This document shows positions 1 through 7,373 of a stretch of DNA of 11,254 nucleotides, in pieces. This DNA is from Pseudomonadota bacterium (GTDB taxonomy: Bacteria; Pseudomonadota; Alphaproteobacteria; Caulobacterales; Caulobacteraceae): NCBI GenBank assembly GCA_023445955.1, contig JAEXJH010000389.1, positions 1 to 11,254 on the forward strand. The letters run 5' to 3'. The position numbers and the translations under genes were made by a program. How positions within the stretch are numbered: the first letter of the stretch is position 1; each line of letters starts with the position of its first letter. The notes under the pieces were generated by a model that had not been told where the DNA came from, ran no database searches, and saw only the letters and a program-made list of their open reading frames with translations.

Positions 1-21
1 ATCGTGCTGGCCGGCGCCCGC

Positions 22-837
22 TTAGTGGCCCTTGACCCAGCGCGTCTCGCCGATGCCAAAGCGCGGCAGCGACAGGCCCACGATCAGCAGCAGGCTGCAC
101 ACGGCGAAGGCGTTCGGAACCTTGATCCGCTTGCCCACGCGCATCAGCAGCACGCCGGCGAAGAACGGGAACATCACCCGCGTCAGCCCGATGTGGACGC
201 CGCTCTTGTCCAGCGCCCAGCCGCCGATCACGTCGCCGCGCGGACCCAGGACCAGCAGGCCGATCAGCGCCAGGGCCGACACGGCGACCAGCGCGCCCAG
301 CCAGCGATTGGACAGCTTTCGCAGACCTACGGCGTAGAGGATGTTGGCGACATACTCGTAGAACAGCGACCACTGCGGGCCGTTCAACGGATAGATCTCG
401 CCCCAGCCGCGCGGCTCGACCGCCGGGGTCACGGGGATCATGACAAAGCCCAGCAGCACCATGACCAGCACCTGCAGGGCGGTGACGGTGGCCAGCTTGG
501 GGAAGATCGACCAGTGCTGCAGGCCCAGCAGGGCCGCGCCGATCAGCGTGCCGACGATGATCATCGGCTGCAGCCGCACCAGGCGCCGCTTGAAGAACGC
601 CCCGACGCTCATCCCGCCCCAGCGGTCGTCATAGGCGTAGGCGACGACGAAGCCCGACAGCAGGAAAAAGAAGTCCACCGCCAGATAGCCGTGATTGATG
701 ATCTGCTTCTCCGGATCGCCGCCGGCATGGGCCTCGAACAGGTGGAACAGCACCACCATCAGGGCGGCGACGCCCCGCAGGCCGTCCAGGATGACGTAGT
801 GGCTTTTGGTCGGCGCGGTCGCGGGCGTCGTCGTCAT
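22..837 (-). CDS. Acyltransferase-3 family membrane protein, probably C-terminally truncated
   Basis: This is an integral membrane O-acyltransferase of the OafA/YrhL (acyl_transf_3) family; such enzymes acylate sugars of surface polysaccharides or other cell-envelope molecules. The 271-residue product shows the family N-terminus: LDGLRGVAALMVVLFH (residues 18-32 region, with the likely catalytic His32 in the first membrane helix), VDFFFLLSGFVVAY (54-67), a basic KRRLVRLQP loop (83-91) and NGPQWSLFYEYVAN (152-164). Hydrophobic helices follow at about 92-106, 119-136, 180-198, 220-233 and 243-258. The ATG at 837 has AGGA just upstream and a GGGGGAGG further up. Family members usually run to 340-400 residues; this one stops at WVKGH, so the last few helices are missing. 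The family call is secure. The acceptor is unknown, and whether the gene still works is doubtful. It shows no functional link to the polyamine genes. Confidence 0.85.
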   Translation of the reverse strand: MTTTPATAPTKSHYVILDGLRGVAALMVVLFHLFEAHAGGDPEKQIINHGYLAVDFFFLLSGFVVAYAYDDRWGGMSVGAFFKRRLVRLQPMIIVGTLIGAALLGLQHWSIFPKLATVTALQVLVMVLLGFVMIPVTPAVEPRGWGEIYPLNGPQWSLFYEYVANILYAVGLRKLSNRWLGALVAVSALALIGLLVLGPRGDVIGGWALDKSGVHIGLTRVMFPFFAGVLLMRVGKRIKVPNAFAVCSLLLIVGLSLPRFGIGETRWVKGH

Positions 838-849
838 GCGTCCTAAAGG

Positions 850-885
850 GCCTCCCCCGCCCTTTTTCGTCGTTGCGCGGGAGGC
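850..885. repeat. Imperfect GC-rich hairpin upstream of the acyltransferase
   Basis: Arms at 850-860 (GCCTCCCCCGC) and 875-885 (GCGCGGGAGGC) pair over 10 of 11 positions around a 14-base loop. Read on the minus strand, the hairpin lies in the presumed 5' leader of the acyltransferase and contains the purine-rich GGGGGAGG that could serve as its distal ribosome-binding sequence. It may be a degenerate copy of the C/G-rich hairpin family seen at 9900 and 11216, or a leader structure. No U-tract makes it a convincing terminator. Confidence 0.3.
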
Positions 886-921
886 TTGCGGTGTTCGTCG
901 GCGGACGACAAGAGGCTTTGC

Positions 922-944
922 GCATTTGTCCTAAGGACAAATGC
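922..944. other. 23-bp near-perfect palindrome after the aminotransferase stop codon
   Basis: Arms GCATTTGTCC (922-931) and GGACAAATGC (935-944) are perfectly complementary around TAA, and T932/A934 also pair, so only the central base is unpaired. The palindrome lies 9 bases past the stop codon of the minus-strand aminotransferase and about 85 bases upstream of the acyltransferase start. It could form a terminator-like stem for the aminotransferase transcript, but no T-run follows on either strand. It could equally be a dimeric regulator's operator for the acyltransferase. It is more AT-rich than its surroundings. The assignment is open. Confidence 0.5.
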
Positions 945-953
945 AGCAAGGGT

Positions 954-2267
<1,314 letters not shown>

Positions 2268-2286
2268 ACGGGAACTCCATCCGGGT

Positions 2287-2315
2287 ATTGCATTGTGATC
2301 GCAATTGCGGGTCAA
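2287..2315 (-). promoter_or_regulatory. Candidate promoter of the omega-aminotransferase
   Basis: On the minus strand, TTGACC (plus positions 2310-2315) is followed after 17 bases by TGCAAT (plus positions 2287-2292), a fair match to housekeeping -35 and -10 elements. The ATG at 2267 lies 19 bases past the -10 element, which would give a short leader. The proposed operator at 2292-2305 falls in the spacer, where a bound repressor would block RNA polymerase. The promoter is inferred from pattern only. Confidence 0.45.
2292..2305. promoter_or_regulatory. Putative GntR operator, copy 1
   Basis: ATTGTGATCGCAAT is a near-perfect dyad, with one pair of non-complementary positions in 14. It lies in the 75-bp divergent region between the aminotransferase and the GntR gene. 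Read on the minus strand and extended by one base it is AATTGCGATCACAAT, which matches 13 of 15 positions of AACTGTGATCACAAT upstream of the puuC-like gene. Dyads of this size suit FadR-subfamily GntR dimers, and the regulator gene begins 37 bases away, so autoregulation plus control of the aminotransferase is the natural reading. Confidence 0.6.
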
Positions 2316-2342
2316 CTGGCAAGCCCTCTCGGAACCTGGTGA

Positions 2343-3014
2343 ATGAAGACCCGCAGGCCGCTCGCCGATTCAACAGCCGTGCACGACCAGGTGTACGAGG
2401 CGATCCGCCAGGCGCTGATCACCGGCCGTATCGCGCCGGGCAAGGGCGTGTCCCTGCGCAGCCTGGCCGCCGAGCTGGGCGTCTCGCCGATGCCGGTGCG
2501 CGACGCGGTGCGGCGGCTGGTGGCTGAGCGGGCGCTGGCGATCAATCCGGCCAACAAGCGCTTGTCCGTGCCTTCGCTCACCGCCGACCGCCTGGAGCAG
2601 CTGTCTCTGGCCCGGCTGTGGATCGAGCCGGAGCTGGCCGCCCGCGCCGCGACCAACGCCGACGCCAGCCTGGTGCGGCAGCTGCAGGCTATCGACGCCG
2701 ATGTCGACGAAGCTCTGCGGCTGGGCGATGTCGACCGCTACATGACCGCCAACCACGCCTTTCACTTCGCGCTCTACGAACGGGCGGGGGCGGACGTGCT
2801 GCTGTCGATGGCCGGCGCCCTGTGGCTGCAGGTCGGGCCGTTCATGCGGGTGGTGTTCGGCCGCGTGGGCTCGGACGGCCTGGCCGCCGACCGCCACGCC
2901 GAGGCCATCGCCGCGCTCAAGGCCGGTGACGCTGACGGCGCCCGCCGCGCCATCGCCGCTGACCTTTCCGAAGGCATGGACAAGATGCGGGCCGCGGTAG
3001 ACGCCGCGCCATAA
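2343..3014 (+). CDS. GntR family transcriptional regulator, FadR/FCD type
   Basis: This is a DNA-binding regulator of 223 residues, a typical length for the FadR branch of GntR. The winged helix-turn-helix spans about residues 15-75: VYEAIRQALITGRIAPG (17-33), LRSLAAELGVSPMPVRDAVRRLVAERAL (38-65). The C-terminal all-helical FCD ligand domain spans about 82-212, with NHAFHFALYERAG (137-149, including His141), WLQVGPFMR (161-169) and RHAEAIAALKAGD (184-196). The histidines are the usual metal or ligand site of this domain. The first position of the D-x-x-F-H-like motif is Asn137 rather than Asp. The ATG at 2343 has only a weak GGA upstream. It sits between the divergent aminotransferase and the five-gene operon, and matching dyads lie on both sides of it. 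It is therefore inferred to be the local regulator, probably a repressor responding to a polyamine-pathway metabolite. The ligand is unknown. Confidence 0.9.
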   Translation: MKTRRPLADSTAVHDQVYEAIRQALITGRIAPGKGVSLRSLAAELGVSPMPVRDAVRRLVAERALAINPANKRLSVPSLTADRLEQLSLARLWIEPELAARAATNADASLVRQLQAIDADVDEALRLGDVDRYMTANHAFHFALYERAGADVLLSMAGALWLQVGPFMRVVFGRVGSDGLAADRHAEAIAALKAGDADGARRAIAADLSEGMDKMRAAVDAAP

Positions 3015-3024
3015 AGTCGGATGC

Positions 3025-3053
3025 TTGACACTTCCGGTTTGCCGGAAAACTGT
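3025..3053 (+). promoter_or_regulatory. Candidate operon promoter with internal inverted repeat
   Basis: A consensus -35 TTGACA lies at 3025-3030, just past the GntR stop codon; the -10 region at the usual distance (about 3048-3053, AACTGT) is weak. A perfect inverted repeat, TTCCGG (3032-3037) and CCGGAA (3042-3047) around TTTG, fills the spacer. The proposed GntR operator overlaps the -10 region. A promoter here would drive the aldehyde dehydrogenase and the genes behind it; read-through from the GntR gene is also possible because only 66 bases separate the reading frames. Confidence 0.4.
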
Positions 3054-3062
3054 GATCACAAT
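3049..3062. promoter_or_regulatory. Putative GntR operator, copy 2
   Basis: ACTGTGATCACAAT contains the perfect 10-bp palindrome TGTGATCACA (3051-3060). With the preceding A it matches copy 1 (minus strand, 2292-2305 region) at 13 of 15 positions. It overlaps the -10 region of the candidate promoter and ends 18 bases before the GTG start of the puuC-like gene, a suitable place for repression. The two copies are oriented so that each reads the same way relative to the gene it precedes. Confidence 0.6.
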
Positions 3063-3080
3063 CAGTACGGATTTCCCTGC

Positions 3081-4571
3081 GTGACCCTGCCCGCCGACAT
3101 CACTGAGCGCCTTTCCAGCCTGGAGCTGCCCAGCCGGGCGGTGATCGACGGCGCGCTGGTGGAGGCTGTCTCGGGCGCGACCTTCCACAATGTCTCGCCG
3201 CGCGACGGCCAGGTGCTGAACCTGGTGACCGCCTGCCAGAAGGAGGATGTGGCGCTGGCCGTCTTCGCCGCCCGCACCGCCTTCGAGGACGGCCGCTGGC
3301 GCGACCAGGGTCCGCGCCAGAAGAAGAAGGTCTTGTTCCGCCTCGCCGAACTGATGGAGCGCGACGCCGAGCAACTGGCCCTGCTGGAGAGCCTGGACGT
3401 CGGCAAGCCGATCAGCGACGCGCGCAATGTCGACGTGCCGCTCGCGATCAACACCTGCCGCTGGTACGCCGAGGCGCTGGACAAGGTCTATGGCGAGGTC
3501 GGCGCCTCGCCGGCCGATCGGCTGAGCTATGCGGTGCACGAGCCGCTGGGCGTGATCGGGGCGATCGTGCCGTGGAACTTCCCGCTGCACATGGCGATGT
3601 GGAAGGTCGCGCCGGCCCTGGCCATGGGCAATTCCGTGGTGCTGAAGCCGGCCGAGCAGTCTCCGCTGACGGCGCTGAAGCTGGGCGAACTGGCGCTGGA
3701 AGCCGGGCTCCCGGCAGGGGTGCTTAACGTGGTTCCCGGCCTGGGCGGCGTCGCCGGCGAGGCCCTGGCGCTGTCCAACGACGTCGACATGATCGCCTTC
3801 ACCGGCTCAGGCCCGGTCGGTCGCAAGCTGATGGAATATTCGGCCCGCTCGAACCTCAAGCGGGTCAGTCTGGAGCTGGGCGGCAAGTCGCCCCAGATCG
3901 TCTTCGCCGACTGCCCGGACCTGGATGCGGCCGCGCAGGCCGCCGCCTGGGGCGTGTTCTACAACCAGGGCGAGGTCTGCACCGCCGCCTCGCGCCTGCT
4001 GGTCGAGGCCTCGATCAAGGATGAATTCCTGGAGAAGGTCGTGGCCGTGGCCAAGGGCATGGTCGTCGGCGATCCCCTCGATCCGACCACGCAGTTCGGG
4101 GCCATGGTCAGCGAGCGGCAGATGAACACCGCGCTGGACTACATCGCCACCGCCGACAGCCAGGGCGCGCGCCGGGTGCTGGGCGGCCGGCGCATTCGCC
4201 AGGACAGCGGCGGCTTCTATGTCGAGCCGACCATCTTCGACCGCCTGGAAGCCGACCACACCCTGGCCCGCGAGGAAGTGTTCGGGCCGGTGCTGGGGGT
4301 GATGAGCTTCAAGTCCGAGGACGAGGCGATCCAGCTGGCCAACGACACCGTCTACGGCCTGGCGGCGGGCCTGTGGACGTCCGACATCAACCGCGCCCTG
4401 CGCGGGGCCAGGCGGCTGAAGGCGGGCCTCGTCTGGGTCAATGGCTGGGACGCCTGCGACATCACCATGCCGTTCGGGGGTTTCAAGCAGTCGGGCTTTG
4501 GCCGCGACCGCAGCCTTCATGCGTTGCACAAGTACGCCGACCTGAAGTCCGTGTCCGTGACGCTGAGGTAG
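3081..4571 (+). CDS. puuC: PuuC-like aldehyde dehydrogenase (gamma-glutamyl-gamma-aminobutyraldehyde dehydrogenase)
   Basis: This NAD(P)-dependent aldehyde dehydrogenase oxidises gamma-glutamyl-gamma-aminobutyraldehyde, or a related aminoaldehyde, to the acid in polyamine breakdown. The GTG at 3081 gives 496 residues, matching E. coli PuuC (about 495). The core motifs are PWNF (164-167, Asn166), LKPAEQ (188-193, Lys189), FTGSGPVGR (240-248), LELGGKSP (264-271, general-base Glu265), the nucleophile Cys300 in NQGEVCTAASR, and EEVFGPV (398-404, Glu399). The C-terminal SGFGRDRSLHALHKYADLKS closely resembles the PuuC ending. An upstream in-frame ATG at 3021 exists, but its extension would be encoded by the promoter and operator, so it is rejected; the ribosome-binding sequence before GTG (ACGGA) is weak. 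It is the first gene of the five-gene run, 7 bp from gabD. A more general aminoaldehyde or betaine-aldehyde role cannot be excluded. Confidence 0.85.
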   Translation: MTLPADITERLSSLELPSRAVIDGALVEAVSGATFHNVSPRDGQVLNLVTACQKEDVALAVFAARTAFEDGRWRDQGPRQKKKVLFRLAELMERDAEQLALLESLDVGKPISDARNVDVPLAINTCRWYAEALDKVYGEVGASPADRLSYAVHEPLGVIGAIVPWNFPLHMAMWKVAPALAMGNSVVLKPAEQSPLTALKLGELALEAGLPAGVLNVVPGLGGVAGEALALSNDVDMIAFTGSGPVGRKLMEYSARSNLKRVSLELGGKSPQIVFADCPDLDAAAQAAAWGVFYNQGEVCTAASRLLVEASIKDEFLEKVVAVAKGMVVGDPLDPTTQFGAMVSERQMNTALDYIATADSQGARRVLGGRRIRQDSGGFYVEPTIFDRLEADHTLAREEVFGPVLGVMSFKSEDEAIQLANDTVYGLAAGLWTSDINRALRGARRLKAGLVWVNGWDACDITMPFGGFKQSGFGRDRSLHALHKYADLKSVSVTLR

Positions 4572-4578
4572 CCCTGCC

Positions 4579-6021
4579 ATGACCCTGAATCTCGTTGAAA
4601 CCGAAGCCTTCATCGACGGCCTCTGGATCGAGGGTGACGCCACCTTCGAGGTGACCAATCCGGCCGACGGGACGGTGATCGCCAACGTGGCCGACCTGGG
4701 CCCCGGTGAGACGCGGGTGGCGATCGAGGCCGCGCATCGGGCCTTCCCAACATGGGCGGCCAAGACCGCCAAGGCGCGCGGGGCGATCCTGCGCAAGTGG
4801 AGCGACCTGATGCTCGCCCACGCCGACGACCTGGCCAGGCTGATGACCGCCGAACAGGGCAAGCCGCTGGCGGAGTCCAAGGGCGAGGTGGCCTATGGCG
4901 CGTCGTTCATCGACTGGTTCGCCGACGAGGCCAAGCGCGGCTACGGCCACACCATTCCAACCCCGATGCCGGGCAAGCGGCTGATGTCGATCAAGCAACC
5001 GATCGGCGTCTGCGCCGCCATCGCGCCGTGGAACTTCCCGATCGCCATGATCACCCGCAAGGTCGGGCCGGCCCTGGCCGCCGGCTGCACCGTGGTGGTC
5101 AAGCCGGCCGCCGAGACGCCGCTGTGCGCCCTGGCCATCGCCCGCCTGGCGGTCGAGGCGGGGGTGCCGGCCGGTGTGCTCAATGTCGTCACCGGCAAGG
5201 ACTCGGCCGGCATCGGCAAGGCCCTGTGCGAGGACGGCCGGGTGCGCAAGCTGTCGTTCACCGGCTCCACGCCGGTGGGCAAGGTGCTCTACCAGCAGTG
5301 CGCCGGCACGATGAAGAAGCTGTCGCTGGAGCTGGGTGGCAATGCGCCCTTCATCGTCTTTGACGACGCCGACCTGGAGGCCGCCGTCGACGGCGCGATC
5401 GCCTCCAAGTACCGCAACACCGGCCAGACCTGCGTCTGCGCCAACCGCCTGATCGTCCAGGCCGGCATCCACGACGCCTTCGTCGCGCGGCTGGCCGAGA
5501 AGGTCGCGGCGATGAAGGTCGGACCCGGCACGGGCGAGGGCGTGACGATCGGTCCGCTGATCAACGACAAGGCCATCGCCAAGGTCGAGAGCCTGGTGCG
5601 CGAGGCGGTCGCGGACGGCGCCAAGGTGGTCGTCGGCGGGGATCGCCACGACCTGGGCGGGTTGTTCTATCAGCCCACCGTGCTCAGCGGCGCGACGCCG
5701 GACATGCGCCTGTTCCAGGAAGAGATCTTCGGCCCCGTCGCCCCGATCGTGAAGTTCCACACCGAGGAAGAGGCCATCCATCTGGCCAACGCCACGCCGT
5801 TCGGTCTGGCCTCGTACTTCTACAGCCAGGACGTCGCCCGCTGCTGGCGCGTGGCCGAGGCGATCGAGGCCGGCATGGTCGGCATCAACGAAGGCCTGAT
5901 CTCGACCGAGGTCGCGCCGTTCGGCGGCGTGAAGGAAAGCGGCCTGGGCCGCGAGGGCTCGTCCGAGGGTTTGGATGAGTACCTGGAGACCAAGTACCTG
6001 TGCTTTGGCGGGGTGGGATGA
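4579..6021 (+). CDS. gabD: Succinate-semialdehyde dehydrogenase, GabD type
   Basis: This enzyme oxidises succinate semialdehyde to succinate using NAD(P)+, the last step from GABA into the TCA cycle. The 480-residue length is standard for GabD. Visible motifs are APWNFP (149-154, Asn152), VVKPAAETP (173-181, Lys175), FTGSTPVGK (227-235), LELGGNAP (250-257, Glu251), RNTGQTCVCANR (279-290, nucleophile Cys285), EEIFGPVAP (381-389, Glu382), and the GabD hallmark GINEGLISTEVAPFGGVKES (435-454) with SGLGREGS following. Cys287, two residues after the nucleophile, matches the spacing of the redox-switch pair known in human SSADH. A GAGG overlapping the upstream stop codon serves as ribosome-binding site 10 bases before the ATG. 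It overlaps the next gene by ATGA. The function call is strong; glutarate semialdehyde is an alternative substrate for close relatives. Confidence 0.92.
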   Translation: MTLNLVETEAFIDGLWIEGDATFEVTNPADGTVIANVADLGPGETRVAIEAAHRAFPTWAAKTAKARGAILRKWSDLMLAHADDLARLMTAEQGKPLAESKGEVAYGASFIDWFADEAKRGYGHTIPTPMPGKRLMSIKQPIGVCAAIAPWNFPIAMITRKVGPALAAGCTVVVKPAAETPLCALAIARLAVEAGVPAGVLNVVTGKDSAGIGKALCEDGRVRKLSFTGSTPVGKVLYQQCAGTMKKLSLELGGNAPFIVFDDADLEAAVDGAIASKYRNTGQTCVCANRLIVQAGIHDAFVARLAEKVAAMKVGPGTGEGVTIGPLINDKAIAKVESLVREAVADGAKVVVGGDRHDLGGLFYQPTVLSGATPDMRLFQEEIFGPVAPIVKFHTEEEAIHLANATPFGLASYFYSQDVARCWRVAEAIEAGMVGINEGLISTEVAPFGGVKESGLGREGSSEGLDEYLETKYLCFGGVG

Positions 6022-7373
6022 TCGCCGAACTCGCCCGCCCGCTCGAAGACCTCCTCGCCGACGAGCGCGCGCGCTTCCTGGCCGAGCATCCGCGTTCGGT
6101 CGCCATGGCCAAGGCGGCCGCCGGAGTCTGGCGCGGCGGCGCGCCGATGCACTGGATGAACGACTGGGCTAGCCCGTCGCCGATCTTCGCGGCCCAGGGC
6201 GTCGGCGCCCAGGTCACCGACGTCGACGGCAAGCTCTATGACGACTTCTGCCTGGGCGACACGCCGGCGATGTTTGGGCATGGCGACGCCTCGGTGGCCG
6301 CCGCCGTCGCCGACCAGATCAAGCGTGGGGCCGGGTTCATGCTGCCGACCGCCTCGGCGGTGATCGTCGGCAAGCTGCTGGCCGAGCGCTTTGGCCTGCC
6401 GCTGTGGCAGGCGGCGACCACGGCCAGTGACGCCAACCGCGCGGCGATCCGCTGGGCGCGGGCGGTGACGCGGCGGCCGGTCGTGCTGGTGTTCGACGGC
6501 TGCTACCACGGCATGGTCGACGACGCCTTCGTGGTGCTAAAGGACGGCGGCGCGACAATGAAGCCAGGCCTGCTGGGCCAGGTCCACGACCTCACCGCCA
6601 CCACACGCGTCGTACCGTTCAACGATCTTGAAGCGCTGCAAGCCGCCCTCGCGTCCGGCGACGTCGCCGCCGTGCTGGCCGAGCCGGTGATGACCAACTG
6701 CGGGATGATCCTGCCCGAGCCCGGCTTCCACGACGCCCTGCGCCAGCTGACTCGCGAGGCCGGGACGCTGCTGATCATCGACGAGACCCACACGATCTCG
6801 ACCGGCCCCGGCGGCTACACCCGCGCCTACGCCCTGGAGCCCGACGTCTTCGTCCTGGGCAAGGCCGGCGCCGGCGGCGTGCCGGCCGCCGTCTGGGGCG
6901 TCACGGCTGACCTCTCGGCGAGGATGGACGAGGCCCAGGCCCGCATCGGTCCAGGCCAGTCCGGCATCGGCACCACGCTGTCGGGTAACGCCCTGGCCAT
7001 GGCCGCCATGCGCGCCATGCTGTCCGAGGTCATGACCGACGCGGCCTACTCCAGGATGCTGGCCGGGGCGGATCGCCTGGTCGCCGGCCTCAAGACCGTG
7101 ATCGCCGGCCGCCGCCTGCCGTGGTCCGTCGCCCATGTCGGCGCGCGCGTCGAGCTGGTCTTCGCCGATCCTCCACCGAAGAATGCCGCCGCCATGCGGA
7201 AAGTGCTGGACCACGAAGCCGTGGAGGCGCTGCACTTGTGGCTGATCAACCGGGGCGTCCTGATCGCGCCCTTCCACAACATGATGCTGGTCTCGCCCGT
7301 CACCGACGACGCGGCGATCGACCGGCTGGTCGCGGCCGTGGACGGTTTTGCGATCGCGATGGGGGACGCATGA
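6018..7373 (+). CDS. Class III aminotransferase, glutamate-1-semialdehyde aminotransferase-like
   Basis: This is a PLP-dependent class III aminotransferase of 451 residues, in the HemL-like branch often annotated as an aspartate aminotransferase family protein. Motifs are HWMNDWASPSPIF (45-57), DDFCLGDTPAMFGHG (75-89), TTASDANRAAIRWAR (134-148), FDGCYHGMVDD (159-169), LIIDETHTISTGPGG (252-266, PLP-binding Asp255), the Schiff-base Lys282 in VLGKAGAGGVP, and TTLSGNALAMAAM (319-331). The usual D-E-V reads D-E-T here. The ATG at 6018 overlaps the gabD stop (ATGA) behind a GGGGTGGG ribosome-binding sequence; an earlier in-frame ATG at 6000 lies inside gabD and is less likely. It also overlaps the glutamine synthetase gene by ATGA, so the three are translationally coupled. 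This argues for an amine-catabolic job, such as GABA or gamma-glutamyl-amine transamination feeding GabD, rather than tetrapyrrole synthesis. The substrate is inferred from context only. Confidence 0.85.
   Translation: MIAELARPLEDLLADERARFLAEHPRSVAMAKAAAGVWRGGAPMHWMNDWASPSPIFAAQGVGAQVTDVDGKLYDDFCLGDTPAMFGHGDASVAAAVADQIKRGAGFMLPTASAVIVGKLLAERFGLPLWQAATTASDANRAAIRWARAVTRRPVVLVFDGCYHGMVDDAFVVLKDGGATMKPGLLGQVHDLTATTRVVPFNDLEALQAALASGDVAAVLAEPVMTNCGMILPEPGFHDALRQLTREAGTLLIIDETHTISTGPGGYTRAYALEPDVFVLGKAGAGGVPAAVWGVTADLSARMDEAQARIGPGQSGIGTTLSGNALAMAAMRAMLSEVMTDAAYSRMLAGADRLVAGLKTVIAGRRLPWSVAHVGARVELVFADPPPKNAAAMRKVLDHEAVEALHLWLINRGVLIAPFHNMMLVSPVTDDAAIDRLVAAVDGFAIAMGDA

Noticed and set aside
2268..2315. 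A longer aminotransferase starting at 2315
   Set aside because: The extension covers the candidate promoter and operator; the ATG at 2267 has a good ribosome-binding site and gives the expected MSSANDLDAFW start.
3051..3060. TGTGATCACA as a CRP-type site
   Set aside because: CRP half-sites TGTGA and TCACA need about six bases between them; here they overlap directly, and the matching copy near the divergent gene points to the local GntR protein instead.
3021..3080. A longer puuC-like protein starting at the ATG at 3021
   Set aside because: The extra 20 residues would be encoded by the TTGACA, inverted repeat and operator dyad, and the GTG at 3081 gives the normal family length and N-terminus.
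7121..7369. Upstream extension of the glutamine synthetase frame
   Set aside because: It lies inside the aminotransferase gene and translates to an Arg-rich sequence without homology; the ATGA overlap at 7370 is the expected coupled start.
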